This document shows positions 11,047-25,765 of a stretch of DNA of 64,000 bases, piece after piece. Numbering within the stretch: the first letter of the stretch is position 1; each line of letters starts with the position of its first letter. The notes under the pieces are model-generated. The model was not told the origin of the DNA and ran no database searches. It worked only from the letters and a program-made list of their open reading frames with translations. The position numbers and the translations under genes were made by a program. The DNA comes from Amphiduros pacificus (lineage: Eukaryota > Annelida > Polychaeta > Phyllodocida > Hesionidae), in the NCBI GenBank assembly GCA_949316495.1, contig OX439003.1, positions 56,669,879 to 56,733,878 of the forward strand, in the 5' to 3' direction.

Positions 11047-12274
11047 AGCATTCATGAAACCTGACTTTCAGACACATTTTCTTTACATAACATGTATGTG
11101 CATACCCTAAACAGTGCTTTTATGTAGTAGTACCCAAAATATTCCCTGTTAACAACTTTCTGTGGCACTTGAAAGTTGATCAGTTGTCTGCTGAAACCTA
11201 CACCAGCAATTAAACACTTTGTCAACAAGCTTTGTTTAGCCGGTCTGTGATCTTGTAAAACACCTAATGAGTTACCAGTTGTGCACCTGACCAGCTTGGA
11301 CAACAGGGTGATGTTTTGTACAATTTATCAATTTATTGCCAGAACAACATAAGATTATTTTAATATTATTTGAATCAATGAAATAACTCATGGTTGTGAC
11401 AAATATCTTATGGTTGTGACAAATATCTTATGGTTGTGACAAATATCCTATGGTTGTGAAAGATATATCATTTATGGGAAAAGTATACTATTTATTTGAA
11501 ATGTATCTTATGCATGTCAAAACCTTTCTGTCAAAAAGGGAAGACATGACTCAAAGGCTGCATGGAATCCCCCTTAACTTAAAGGCTCAGATGTGGAAAA
11601 AGTGACATTAAACCCTTTGATATCACTGGTTTGGTCTTAAATCACAAGGACTTTGAATGGCAAAACTGTGAATGCTGATAATTGGTATCAGTGAAATTTA
11701 TGATTTGACCCTCTTTGATGAAATTTGGGGTTTTTCACACCACTGAATGGGAAGACATCAAAGGCTGCATGGATTCCACCTTAAAAGCTGGGCTGTATAG
11801 AATTAAAAAAAAAATTTTTTTGCAAACATATATAATATAAAAAATAATGATTTTTCTTCATTTATAACTTGATAAATATTCATCCGTTTTTAATCAATTT
11901 ACCACCAAAAGAAAGCCAAGAAAAGGCACTATCATCATGACAAGTGCTATCCTCCAATTCATTCTCTAAATAGTGAAAAAAAATGGCCAAAAATGTGTTG
12001 CTCCAATTTTGACAATTGGTAAACAACACCTCCTGTGACTTAAGGAGCCCCCTGACAGGTCAAAGGTCAAGGTCACACAACACACTTCCTGTTTAGTACT
12101 GGCAGTACTTGGTGGTCACAAAAAATCATAATTCTGAGGGCAGATGTTCTTTTGTGGATTTCAGACAGATAGCCTGTATGTATGTCAATTTTAAGATCAT
12201 GATTATATTGTTTTCAGATACCTTAAACCACTCTAAAATCACCTGGAACCTTCCAGGTTTCATGAATGCTTTAA
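11043..12274. mobile_element. TTAA-target non-autonomous DNA transposon
   Basis: The element spans 11047-12270 (1224 bp). Its ends are perfect 17-bp inverted repeats, AGCATTCATGAAACCTG at 11047-11063 and its complement at 12254-12270. TTAA flanks both ends (11043-11046 and 12271-12274). Removing the element and one TTAA rejoins CAATGTA-TTAA-GGTTTTATCGATATTG, which matches the intact 62-bp repeat junction CAATGTATTAAGGCTTTATCG, so the pre-insertion site is visible inside this window. TTAA duplication is the mark of piggyBac and Kolobok elements. No transposase frame is present. The interior holds a small tandem repeat at about 11396-11460 (20-bp unit AAATATCTTATGGTTGTGAC). Confidence 0.88.
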
Positions 12275-12485
12275 GGTTTTATCGATATTGATCTGTGTTA
12301 TGGAATAGATTGAAGCATAACATATCAATGTATTAAGATTTCATCGATATTGTTCTGTATTATTGATAGATCAAAGCATAACATATCAGCATGTTAAGGC
12401 TTCATCGATATTGATCTGTATTATTAGACAGAGCAAAGCATAAAATAGTATATTGAAGCTTCATCAATATTTATCTGGATCACTC
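12271..12485. repeat. 62-bp tandem repeat, right part
   Basis: Continuation of the array at 10955, about three and a half copies, with unit marks at 12315, 12376 and 12438. Copies on this side are more diverged from each other than those on the left. Confidence 0.85.
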
Positions 12486-12954
12486 ATTTTATTTTGCATT
12501 CGACTCCAAAAACAAAGCAATTGTGCTTTCTCATTATTATAAACCTTTCAGTCTTATATACCATGGCGGTTCTTCTGATCAGCAAACTGTCACCAATCTC
12601 CCTTCATTCACCTTCCAAATGTTTGCCAATTCACAGAGAAGTCAGGATGAATATATTAGATGGTCGCTTTGAGCCCCATGTTCACATATGTCACATGCAA
12701 TATGCAATGACAATGTTATCGTTTAACAATGCGTTATAATAATAGTTTTATGGAGGTCCTGGTGTTGACAACTAAGTGATACAGAGAGAATCCCAATATG
12801 GCAACAACAATGCCATATTCAAATATTCTCTGCAAAAACAACGCTTAATTATTGATGTTGTTATTAACCAATGCAACATAAAACAATATAAAATATGGAA
12901 CACGACTAGACTATAAAAAGTATGCCGACTGCCAGCTCTGACGGAGGCTAGTTG
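12486..12954. other. No gene recognised
   Basis: Spacer between two tandem arrays. Frames at 12494-12739 and 12984-12772 have no recognisable features. Confidence 0.45.
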
Positions 12955-14806
12955 TGATGTAATGGCATATATGGCGTGTACCAAATATATAAATCTTATC
13001 CAATGAGATGGCGTATAAGGCGTGTACCAAATATATAAATCTTATCCAATGAGATGGCATATATGGCATGCACCAAATATATAAATCTTATCCAATGAGA
13101 TGGCGTATATGGCATGCACCAAATATATAAATCTTATCCAATGAGATGGCGTATATGGCATGCACCAAATATATAAATCTTATCCAATGAGATGGCATAT
13201 ATGGCGTGTACCAAATATATAAATCTTATCCAATGAGATGGCGTATATGGCGTGTACCAAATATATAAATCTTATCCAATGAGATGGCATATATGGCATG
13301 TACCAAATATATAAATCTTATCCAATGAGATGACATATATGGCGTGTACCAAATATATAAATCTTATCCAATGAGATGGCATATATGGCATGTACCAAAT
13401 ATATAAATCTTATCCAATGAGATGGCGTATATGGCATGTACCAAATATATAAATCTTATCCAATGAGATGGAGTATATGGCGTGTACCAAATATATAAAT
13501 CTTATCCAATGATATAGCGTATATGGCGTGTACCAAATATATAAATCTTATCCAATGAGATGGCGTATATGGCGTGTACCAAATATATAAATTTTATCCA
13601 ATGAGATGGCGAATATGGCATGTACCAAATATATAAATCTTATCTAATGAGATGGCATATATGGCGTGTACCAATTATATAAATCTTATCCAATGAGATG
13701 GCGTATATCGCATGTACCAAATATATAAATCTTATCTAATGAGATGGCACATATGGCGTGTACCAAATATATAAATCTTATCTAATGAGATGGCATATAT
13801 GGCGTGTACCAACATATAAATCTTATCCAATGAGATGGCATATATGGCATGTACCAAATATATAAATCTTATCTAATGAGATGGCGTATATGGCGTGTAC
13901 CAAATATATAAATTTAATCCAATGAGATGGCGTATATGGCATGTACCAAATATATAAATCTTATCCAATGAGATGGCGTATATGGCATGTACCAAATATA
14001 TAAATCTTATCCAATGAGATGGAGTATATGGCCTGTACCAAATATATAAATCTTATCTAATGAGATGGCATATATGGCGTGTTCCAAAGATATAAATCTT
14101 ATCCAATGAGATGGAGTATATGGCGTGTACCAAATATATAAATCTTATCCAATGAGATGGCACATATGGCGTGTACCGAATATATAAATCTTATCCAATG
14201 AGATAGCGTATATGGCGTGTACCAAATATATAAATTTAATCCAATGAGATGGCATATATGGCGTGTACCAAATATATAAATCTTATCCAATGAGATGGCT
14301 TATTGGCGTGTACCAAATATATAAATCTTATCCAATGAGATGGCATATATGGCATGTACCAAATATATAAATCTTATCCAATGAGATGGCGTATATGGCG
14401 TGTACCAAATATATAAATCTTATCCAATGAGATGGAGTATATGGCGTGTTCCAAATATATAAATCTTATCCAATGAGATGGCGTATATGGCGTGTACCAA
14501 ATATATAAATCTTATCTAATGAGATGGCGTATATGGCATGTACCAAATATATAAATCTTATCCAATGAGATGGCGTATATGGCCTGTACCAAATATATAA
14601 ATCTTATCCAATGAGATGGCATATATGGCCTGTACCAAATATATAAATCTTATCCAATGAGATGGCATATATGGCATGTACCAAATATATAAATCTTATC
14701 CAATGAGATGGCGTATATGGCGTGTACCAAATATATAAATCTTATCCAATGAGATGGCGTATATGGCATGTACCAAATATATAAATCTTATCCAATGAGA
14801 TGGATG
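12955..14806. repeat. 46-bp minisatellite
   Basis: About 40 copies of a 46-bp unit containing CCAATGAGATGGCGTATATG, GCGTGTACC and AAATATATAAATCTTAT. Variable positions are GCG/GCA, GTG/ATG and ATCC/ATCT. Copies are highly alike from end to end. The minus-strand frames that read IYIFGTRHI and similar are repeat by-products. Confidence 0.97.
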
Positions 14807-15315
14807 ATGATACCATGTGGCAGAAGAGTTGTTTGTGTATTTTTTATTCTTTATACTGTATTTTAAGCAAAACCTCAATAGCTCAATTCTTATCACTGCC
14901 ATTTACTATCAAGCGCTGTAAGCAGACATTGTTAGGGCGCTGTATAAATGTTACGCTTTTAACAATGTATGAAACGGTGCAGCCTTCCTATAGAAATCTA
15001 AGTATGGTATTTCTGCAAATTGAAGTTTACATATTGATTTATATAAGAATTCAAATGGAGCTCATCTGGGATATATATACATGTTATATATATATGATAA
15101 TATTGATTGTAAAGCGCAATCAATACACGCTTTTGCATGTAACATTACCTCTATACGTATATTCACATTTCACATTTTTTATATCATCAGTTGGGAGATT
15201 GTTCGTTACGTTGAAGATTTATTTCAAATGATCATTCAACATACATTTTCATGTAACCCTTTGTAACCATTGTATTTCACCCATCGGTATTCTGCCCGAA
15301 TGGTAGTTTCCAAAA
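14807..15315. other. No gene recognised
   Basis: Unique-looking sequence following the 46-bp array. A plus-strand frame to 15231 is rich in Ile, Tyr and Leu, as expected of AT-rich DNA, and has no motif. Confidence 0.45.
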
Positions 15316-15618
15316 TGAAAAGAAAACTATAAGGCAACTGGAAAGTTTGTAAGTTTTCATTTTAGAGATATCAAGTTTTTGCCATATACTTGAATTTTAG
15401 CTTTTTCATTATTAGTCTTCGTCTTCTTATCTAACAGAACTTTAGATTTCTGATATATGCCAAAAAGCAAAGAAAACTATAAGGCAACTGGAAAGTTTGT
15501 AAGTTTTCATTTTAGAGATATCAGAGTTTTTGGCATATACTTATAATTTTAGTTCTTTTCATTATTAGTCTTCGTCTTCTTATCTGACAGAACTTTAGAT
15601 TTCTGATATATGCCAAAA
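15316..15618. repeat. 150-bp tandem duplication
   Basis: AGAAAACTATAAGGCAACTG at 15321 recurs at 15471. The two 150-bp copies (ending TCTGATATATGCC both times) differ at only a few sites, so the duplication is recent relative to the flanks. Confidence 0.92.
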
Positions 15619-16449
15619 GCAATATTGTCGACCACACTTCAGGCCATATTGTAGAACATATTATTACCAAAAAGAACCAGATGATGATGACTATGATGAT
15701 GTTGATCCACGTGGAGTCGGTTTGGGTGCTGATGGATCTTAGCCTTATGGGATGACCCTCATGAGGATGCCACAGGCATTGCCTTTTGCGGCCTTTGGAA
15801 TGTCTCAACACGTACTCGAAGTGGTAGGTCCCGTCAAGAAGGCGAGGCTAACTGTACAACATGCTGGTAAGGGGTTCATCTACCGCTTAAAGCATTCGTG
15901 AAATCACGGAGCTCACAGACAGTTTTACAAAGATTTGGGGTATGTTTACATGATATTTGGTCATGATATTGTGATACCTCCATGCTTTCTCCCAGAAATA
16001 CCCCTGCCAGGTTTATTGTGTTTTACTGAAAGTGTCAAGTACTATGCTTGCACTCATGTCACCACTGTTGTTATCCGTGAAGGTGTTTAGTCACTATCAA
16101 TAGACAAACAATAATAGAAAAACAGACTTCTGTGAGCCAAATCACTTCAATGTTCCAATCTGCCACATTGTTACAAACCTTTACTATATAAGCGTTTACA
16201 CGAGAACCTTGGTCAGATGAGCCATGTTTGTTGACCAAGTGCAAGATGGATGATTTGCATTTTAGCATTTTGACATTTTAGACTCATCTACTTTCAAATA
16301 ACATTGAAATTTGAAAGGCACGTGGTGTAATTTATTAATATTTTTGTATCAACAACCGATTTTGTTTTGGTGATATCAGGTCAGATAGAAACCTGTCACT
16401 TGGACTCAATGCGGAACAGAAACCTGTAGCAGATACCCACATTTATTGA
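15619..16449. other. Unassigned sequence between repeats
   Basis: Contains a locally more GC-rich stretch at 15700-15900. A plus frame of about 48 codons there (including QALPFAAFGMSQHVLEVVG, ending TGA near 15900) looks a little more protein-like than its surroundings. It has no recognised family, and acceptor and donor sites are unclear. It could be a decayed exon. Confidence 0.3.
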
Positions 16450-19400
16450 CCATACCACGTGACAGATGGTGCGATGAGACACTATGATAGGGTATATGTC
16501 ATTCCCACTGTGGACCAGGTATGGAGCAGATGAGACACTATGATAGGGTATATGTCATTCCCACTGTGGACCAGGTATGGAGCAGATGAGACACTATGAT
16601 AGGGTATATGCCATTCCCACTGTGGACCAGGTATGGAGCAGATGAGACACTATGATAGGGTATATGACATTCCCACTGTGGACCAGGTATGGAGCAGATG
16701 AGACACTATGATAGGGTATATGTCATTCCCACTGTGGACCAGGTATGGAGCAGATGAGACACTATGATAGGGTATATGTCATTCCCACTGTGGACCAGAT
16801 ATGGAGCAGATGAGACACTATGATAGGGTATATGTCATTCCCACTGTGGACCAGGTATGGAGCAGATGAGACACTATGATAGGGTATATGCCATTCCCAC
16901 TGTGGACCAGGTATGGAGCAGATGAGACACTATGATAGGGTATATGACATTCCCACTGTGGACCAGGTATGGAGCAGATGAGACACTATGATAGGGTATA
17001 TGACATTCCCACTGTGGACCAGGTATGGAGCAGATGAGACACTATGATAGGGTATATGTCATTCCCACTGTGGACCAGATATGGAGCAGATGAGACACTA
17101 TGATAGGGTATATGTCATTCCCACTGTGGACCAGGTATGGAGCAGATGAGACACAATGATAGAGTATATGTCATTCCCACTGTGGACCAGGTATGGAGCA
17201 GATGAGACACTATGATAGGGTATATGCCATTCCCACTGTGGACCAGGTATGGAGCAGATGAGACACTATGATAGGGTATATGTCATTCCCACTGTGGACC
17301 AGGTATGGAGCAGATGAGACACTATGATAGGGTATATGTCATTCCCACTGTGGTAAGGAGCAGATGAGACACTATGATAGGGTATATGTCATTCCCACTG
17401 TGGACCAGGTATGGTACAGATGAGACACTATGATAGGGTATATGTCATTCCCACTGTGGACCAGGTATGGAGCAGATGAGACACTGTGATAGGGTATATG
17501 TCATTCCCACTGTGGACCAGATATGGAGCAGATGAGACACTATGATAGGGTATATGTCATTCCCACTGTGGACCAGGTATGGAGCAGATGAGACACTATG
17601 ATAGGGTATATGCCATTCCCACTGTGGACCAGGTATGGTACAGATGAGACACTATGATAGGGTATATGTCATTCCCACTGGGGACCAGGTATGGTACAGA
17701 TGAGACACTATGATAGGGTATATGCCATTCCCACTGTGGACCAGGTATGGTACAGATGAGACACTATGATAGGGTATATGTCATTCCCACTGTGGACCAG
17801 GTATGGTGCAGATGAGACACTATGATAGGGTATATGTCATTCCCACTGTGGACCAGGTATGGAGCAGATGAGACACTATGATAGGGTATATGCCATTCCC
17901 ACTGTGGACCAGGTATGGTGCGATGAGACACTATGATAGGGTATATGTCATTCCCACTGGGGACCAGGTATGGAGCAGATGAGACACTATGATAGGGTAT
18001 ATGCCATTCCCACTGTGGACCAGGTATGGTGCAGATGAGACACTATGATAGGGTATATGCCATTCCCACTGTGGACCAGGTATGGTGCGATGAGACACTA
18101 TGATAGGGTATATGCCATTCCCACTGTGGACCAGGTATGGAGCAGATGAGACACTATGATAGGGTATATGTCATTCCCACTGTGGACCAAGTATGGAGCA
18201 GATGAGACACTATGATAGGGTATATGCCATTCCCACTGTGGACCAGGTATGGAGCAGATGAGACACTATGATAGGGTATATGCCATTCCCACTGTGGACC
18301 AGGTATGGTACAGATGAGACACTATGATAGGGTATATGTCATTCCCACTGTGGACCAAGTATGGAGCAGATGAGACACTATGATAGGGTATATGCCATTC
18401 CCACTGTGGACCAGGCATGGTGCAGATGAGACACTATGATAGGGTATATGCCATTCCCACTGTGGACCAGGTATGGAGCAGATGAGACACTATGATAGGG
18501 TATATGCCATTCCCACTGTGGACCAGGTATGGTACAGATGAGACACTATGATAGGGTATATGTCATTCCCACTGTGGACCAAGTATGGAGCAGATGAGAC
18601 ACTATGATAGGGTATATGCCATTCCCACTGTGGACCAGGTATGGAGTAGATGAGACACTATGATAGGGTATATGTCATTCCCACTGTGGACCAGGTATGG
18701 AGCAGATGAGACACTATGATAGGGTATATGTCATTCCCACTGTGGACCAGGTATGGAGCAGATGAGACACTATGATAGGGTATATGTCATTCCCACTGTG
18801 GACCAGGTATGGAGCAGATGAGACACTATGATAGGGTATATGTCATTCCCACTGTGGACCAGGTATGGAGCAGATGAGACACTATGATAGGGTATATGTC
18901 ATTCCCACTGTGGACCAGGTATGGTGCAGATGAGACACTATGATAGGGTATATGTCATTCCCACTGTAGACCAGGTATGGAGCAGATGAGACACTATGAT
19001 AGGGTATATGTCATTCCCACTGTGGACCAGGTATGGAGCAGATGAGACACTATGATAGGGTATATGCCATTCCCACTGTGGACCAGGTATGGTGCGATGA
19101 GACACTATGATAGGGTATATGTCATTCCCACTGTGGACCAGGTATGGAGCAGATGAGACACTATGATAGGGTATATGTCATTCCCACTGTGGACCAGGTA
19201 TGGAGCAGATGAGACACTATGATAGAGTATATGTCATTCCCACTGTGGACCAGGTATGGAGCAGATGAGACACTATGATAGGGTATATGTCATTCCCACT
19301 GTGGACCAGGTATGGTGCAGATGAGACACTATGATAGGGTATATGTCATTCCCACTGTGGACCAGGTATGGAGCAGATGAGACACTATGATAGGGTATAT

Positions 19401-22400
19401 GTCATTCCCACTGTGGACCAGGTATGGAGCAGATGAGACACAATGATAGAGTATATGTCATTCCCACTGTGGACCAGGTATGGTGTAGATGAGACACTAT
19501 GATAGAGTATATGTCATTCCCACTGTGGACCAGGTATGGAGTAGATGAGACACTATGATAGAGTATATGTCATTCCCACTGTGGACCAGGTATGGAGTAG
19601 ATGAGACACAATGATAGGGTATATGTCATTCCCACTGTGGACCAGGTACGGTGTAGATGAGACACTATGATAGGGTATATGCCATTCCCACTGTGGACCA
19701 GGTATGGAGTAGATGAGACACTATGATAGGGTATATGCCATTCCCACTGTGGACCAGGTATGGAGTAGATGAGACACAATGATAGGGTATATGTCATTCC
19801 CACTGTGGACCAGGTATGGAGTAGATGAGACACTATGATAGAGTATATGTCATTCCCACTGTGGACCAGGTATGGAGCAGATGAGACACTATGATAGGGT
19901 ATATGTCATTCCCACTGTGGACCAGGTATGGAGCAGATGAGACACTATGATAGGGTATATGTCATTCCCACTGTGGACCAGGTATGGAGCAGATGAGTAA
20001 CTATGATAGGGTATATGTCATTCCCACTGTGGACCAGGTATGGAACAGATGAGACACTATGATAGAGTATATGTCATTCCCACTGTGGACCAGGTATGGA
20101 GTAGATGAGACACTATGATAGGGTATATGTCATTCCCACTGTGGACCAGGTATGGAGCAGATGAGACACAATGATAGGGTATATGTCATTCCCACTGTGG
20201 ACCAGGTACGGTGTAGATGAGACACTATGATAGGGTATATGTCATTCCCACTGTGGACCAGGTATGGAGTAGATGAGACACTATGATAGGGTATATGTCA
20301 TTCCCACTGTGGACCAGGTATGGAGCAGATGAGACACTATGATAGGGTATATGTCATTCCCACTGTGGACCAGGTATGGAGCAGATGAGACACTATGATA
20401 GGGTATATGTCATTCCCACTGTGGACCAGGTATGGAGCAGATGAGACACTATGATAGGGTATATGTCATTCCCACTGTGGACCAGGTATGGAGCAGATGA
20501 GACACTATGATAGGGTATATGTCATTCCCACTTTGTACCAGGTATGGAGCAGATGAGACACTATGATAGAGTATATGTCATTCCCACTGTGGACCAGGTA
20601 TGGAGCAGATGAGACACTATGATAGGGTATATGTCATTCCTACTGTGGACCAGGTATGGAGCAGATGAGACACAATGATAGAGTATATGTCATTCCCACT
20701 GTGGACCAGGTATGGTACAGATGAGACACTATGATAGGGTATATGTCATTCCCACTTTGTACCAGGTATGGAGCAGATGAGACACTATGATAGGGTATAT
20801 GTCATTCCTACTGTGGACCAGGTATGGAGCAGATGAGACACTATGATAGGGTATATGTCATTCCCACTGTGGACCAGGTATGGTGCAGATGAGACACTAT
20901 GATAGGGTATATGTCATTCCCACTGTGGACCAGGTATGGAGCAGATGGGACACTATGATAGGGTATATGTCATTCCCACTGTGGACCAGGTATGGTGCAG
21001 ATGAGACACTATGATAGGGTATATGTCATTCCCACTGTGGACCAGGTATGGAGCAGATGAGACACTATGATAGGGTATATGTCATTCCCACTGTGGACCA
21101 GATATGGTACAGATGAGACACTATGATAGGGTATATGTCATTCCCACTGTGGACCAGGTATGGAGCAGATGAGACACAATGATAGAGTATATGTCATTCC
21201 CACTGTGGACCAGGTATGGAGCAGATGAGACACTATGATAGGGTATATGTCATTCCTACTGTGGACCAGGTATGGAGCAGATGGGACACTATGATAGGGT
21301 ATATGACATTCCCACTGTGGACCAGGTATGGAGCAGATGAGACACTATGATAGGGTATATGTCATTCCCACTGTGGACCAGGTATGGAGCAGATGAGACA
21401 CTATGATAGGGTATATGACATTCCCACTGTGGACCAGGTATGGAGCAGATGAGACACTATGATAGGGTATATGTCATTCCTACTGTGGACCAGGTATGGA
21501 GCAGATGGGACACTATGATAGGGTATATGTCATTCCTACTGTGGACCAGGTATGGAGCAGATGGGACACTATGATAGGGTATATGACATTCCCACTGTGG
21601 ACCAGGTATGGAGCAGATGAGACACTATGATAGGGTATATGTCATTCCTACTGTGGACCAGGTATGGAGCAGATGAGACACTATGATAGGGTATATGACA
21701 TTCCCACTGTGGACCAGGTATGGAGCAGATGAGACACTATGATAGGGTATATGTCATTCCCACTGTGGACCAGGTATGGAGCAGATGAGACACAATGATA
21801 GAGTATATGTCATTCCCACTGTGGACCAGGTATGGTGTAGATGAGACACTATGATAGAGTATATGTCATTCCCACTGTGGACCAGGTATGGAGTAGATGA
21901 GACACTATGATAGAGTATATGTCATTCCCACTGTGGACCAGGTATGGAGCAGATGAGACACTATGATAGGGTATATGACATTCCCACTGTGGACCAGGTA
22001 TGGAGCAGATGAGACACTATGATAGGGTATATGTCATTCCCACTGTGGATATGGTACAGATGAGACACTATGATAGGGTATATGACATTCCCACTGTGGA
22101 CCAGGTATGGAGCAGATGAGACACTATGATAGGGTATATGACATTCCCACTGTGGACCAGGTATGGAGCAGATGAGACACTATGATAGGGTATATGTCAT
22201 TCCCACTGTGGTAAGGAGCAGATGAGACACTATGATAGGGTATATGTCATTCCCACTGTGGATATGGTACAGATGAGACACTATGATAGGGTATATGTCA
22301 TTCCCACTGTGGATATGGTACAGATGAGACACTATGATAGGGTATATGTCATTCCTACTGTGGACCAGGTATGGAGCAGATGAGACACTATGATAGGGTA

Positions 22401-24932
22401 TATGTCATTCCTACTGTGGACCAGGTATGGAGCAGATGGGACACTATGATAGGGTATATGTCATTCCCACTGTGGACCAGGTATGGAGCAGATGGGACAC
22501 TGTGATAGGGTATATGTCATTCCCACTGGGGACCAGGTATGGAGCAGATGAGACACTATGATAGGGTATATGACATTCCCACTGTGGACCAGGTATGGAG
22601 CAGATGAGACACTATGATAGGGTATATGACATTCCCACTGTGGACCAGGTATGGAGCAGATGAGACACTATGATAGGGTATATGTCATTCCTACTGTGGA
22701 CCAGGTATGGAGCAGATGAGACACTATGATAGGGTATATGACATTCCCACTGTGGACCAGGTATGGAGCAGATGAGACACTATGATAGGGTATATGTCAT
22801 TCCCACTGTGGACCAGGTATGGAGCAGATGAGACACAATGATAGAGTATATGTCATTCCCACTGTGGACCAGGTATGGTGTAGATGAGACACTATGATAG
22901 AGTATATGTCATTCCCACTGTGGACCAGGTATGGAGTAGATGAGACACTATGATAGAGTATATGTCATTCCCACTGTGGACCAGGTATGGAGTAGATGAG
23001 ACACAATGATAGAGTATATGTCATTCCCACTGTGGTAAGGAGCAGATGAGACACTATGATAGGGTATATGTCATTCCCACTGTGGACCAGGTATGGAGCA
23101 GATGAGACACTATGATAGGGTATATGTCATTCCCACTGTGGACCAGGTATGGAGCAGATGAGACACAATGATAGGGTATATGTCATTCCCACTGTGGACC
23201 AGGTATGGAGCAGATGAGACACTATGATAGGGTATATGTCATTCCCACTGTGGACCAGGTATGGAGCAGATGAGACACTATGATAGGGTATATGTCATTC
23301 CCACTGTGGACCAGGTATGGAGCAGATGAGACACTATGATAGAGTATATGTCATTCCCACTGTGGACCAGGTATGGTGTAGATGAGACACTATGATAGAG
23401 TATATGTCATTCCCACTGTGGACCAGGTATGGAGCAGATGAGACACTATGATAGGGTATATGTCATTCCCACTGTGGACCAGGTATGGAGTAGATGAGAC
23501 ACAATGATAGAGTATATGTCATTCCCACTGTGGTAAGGAGCAGATGAGACACTATGATAGGGTATATGTCATTCCCACTGTGGACCAGGTATGGAGCAGA
23601 TGAGACACTATGATAGAGTATATGTCATTCCCACTGTGGACCAGGTATGGAGCAGATGAGACACTATGATAGGGTATATGTCATTCCCACTGTGGACCAG
23701 GTATGGTACAGATGAGACACTATGATAGGGTATATGTCATTCCCACTGTGGACCAGGTATGGAGCAGATGAGACACTATGATAGGTTATATGTCATTCCC
23801 ACTGTGGTAAGGAGCAGATGAGACACTATGATAGGGTATATGTCATTCCCACTGTGGACCAGGTATGGTACAGATGAGACACTATGATAGGGTATATGTC
23901 ATTCCCACTGTGGACCAGGTATGGAGCAGATGAGACACTATGATAGGGTATATGTCATTCCCACTGTGGACCAGGTATGGAGCAGATGAGACACTATGAT
24001 AGGGTATATGTCATTCCCACTGTGGACCAGGTATGGAGCAGATGAGACACTATGATAGAGTATATGTCATTCCTACTGTGGACCAGGTATGGTACAGATG
24101 AGACACTATGATAGAGTATATGTCATTCCCACTGTGGACCAGGTATGGAGTAGATGAGACACAATGATAGAGTATATGTCATTCCCACTGTGGACCAGGT
24201 ATGGAGCAGATGAGACACTATGATAGGGTATATGTCATTCCCACTGTGGACCAGGTATGGAGCAGATGAGACACTATGATAGGGTATATGACATTCCCAC
24301 TGTGGACCAGGTATGGAGTAGATGAGACACTATGATAGGGTATATGCCATTCCCACTGTGGACCAGGTATGGAGCAGATGAGACACTATGATAGGGTATA
24401 TGTCATTCCCACTGTGGACCAGGTATGGTACAGATGAGACACTATGATAGGGTATATGTCATTCCCACTGTGGACCAGGTATGGAGCAGATGAGACACTA
24501 TGATAGAGTATATGTCATTCCCACTGTGGACCAGGTATGGATCAGATGAGACACTATGATAGGGTATATGTCATTCCCACTGTAGACCAGGTATGGAGTA
24601 GATGGGACACTATGATAGGGTATATGTCATTCCCACTGTGGACCAGGTATGGAGCAGATGAGACACTATGATAGGGTATATGTCATTCCCACTGTGGACC
24701 AGGTATGGAGCAGATGAGACACTATGATAGGGTATATGTCATTCCCACTTTGTACCAGGTATGGAGCAGATGAGACACTATGATAGAGTATATGTCATTC
24801 CCACTGTGGACCAGGTATGGTACAGATGAGACACTATGATAGGGTATATGTCATTCCCACTGTGGACCAGGTATGGTGCAGATGAGACACTATGATAGGG
24901 TATATGTCATTCCCACTGTGGTAAGGAGCAGA
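16450..24932. repeat. 56-bp minisatellite, about 150 copies
   Basis: An 8.5-kb array of a 56-bp unit made of GGAGCAGATGAGACACTATG, ATAGGGTATATGTCATTCCC and ACTGTGGACCAGGTAT. Recurrent variants are GGAGCAG/GGTGCAG/GGTACAG/GGAGTAG, ATAGGG/ATAGAG, TGTCATT/TGCCATT/TGACATT and shortened units ending GTGGTAAGGAGCAG or GTGGATATGGTACAG. Variants cluster in runs (TGCC mostly 17.6-18.7 kb, TGAC mostly 21.3-22.7 kb), which shows local block amplification. It is the largest feature of the window. Confidence 0.98.
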
Positions 24933-24989
24933 TTGGAAGCTGTAGAGGAGGATATGACACGTGTAGTGAGCGTGTATATCAGGAGCGAG

Positions 24990-25062
24990 ATATGTAGCCT
25001 GCGTGTTTGCCTGCAGCCTGCGTGTTTGCCTGCAGCCTGCGTGTTTGCCTGCAGCCTGCGTT
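24990..25062. repeat. 19-bp tandem repeat
   Basis: Three full copies of GCCTGCGTGTTTGCCTGCA (19 bp) directly after the 56-bp array, with a partial fourth. It is GC-rich compared with its surroundings. Confidence 0.9.
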
Positions 25063-25621
25063 GTAGTCAGCATTGATCAGCTGATGTCACACGCCACGTG
25101 CCTGTCAACCAGCGCGGGGGTACGCCAGCACACTTCCCTATATGCTTTATATATTCAAGGACAATGAGACAAAAAGTCAATATTCCAGGATTACCACAGG
25201 ATACCATGAAGGAGACAAGGTAAATATCTTCTGGGATGGCTGGGTGACTATTTGACTCGTGGTCTGCCATATAGGTATTAAGATATAACTCTTTGTGTCT
25301 GTAACTTTAATCACTAAGAGCACGCTCATGTATTTAAACGCCAGGTTTCAACAGAAACGTAGCTTTCACAAAAGTGCCTGCAGGAAACACCTTCGGTGTA
25401 CACTCTTAGATTTCTGAGAGGCACTATAGAGTGTGTCATAAGTATGAAGTTTGTGAGAGGTAAGGTTTTAGTTTTCATTACATATTTTGGAGATATTTTG
25501 GTATGAGTAGTATACCTAGGTATGAGTGGATAAAGACTGCTCCGGACGTATAAGTAGAGGTCTGTATATACACATTTAGAACTCTGCATGTTTGGGAAAA
25601 TGAACAACAGAGTATACATAT
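25063..25621. other. No gene recognised
   Basis: Minus-strand frames at 25270-25067 and 25640-25326 have no motifs or supporting splice context. Nothing annotated. Confidence 0.4.
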
Positions 25622-25765
25622 TGCAGGTCTGAGGGGTCATAGGGTCTACATGGGTACCACAAGGAGCACGTGGCTGGTATATAACAGGTCTGAGGGGTCA
25701 TAGGGTCTACATGGGTACCACAAGGAGCATGTGACTGGTATATAACAGGTCTGAGGGGTTATACA
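25622..25765. repeat. 61-bp tandem repeat
   Basis: CAGGTCTGAGGGGTCATAGG occurs at 25624 and 25685, and its start again at 25746, giving a 61-bp period and about 2.3 copies. Confidence 0.92.
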
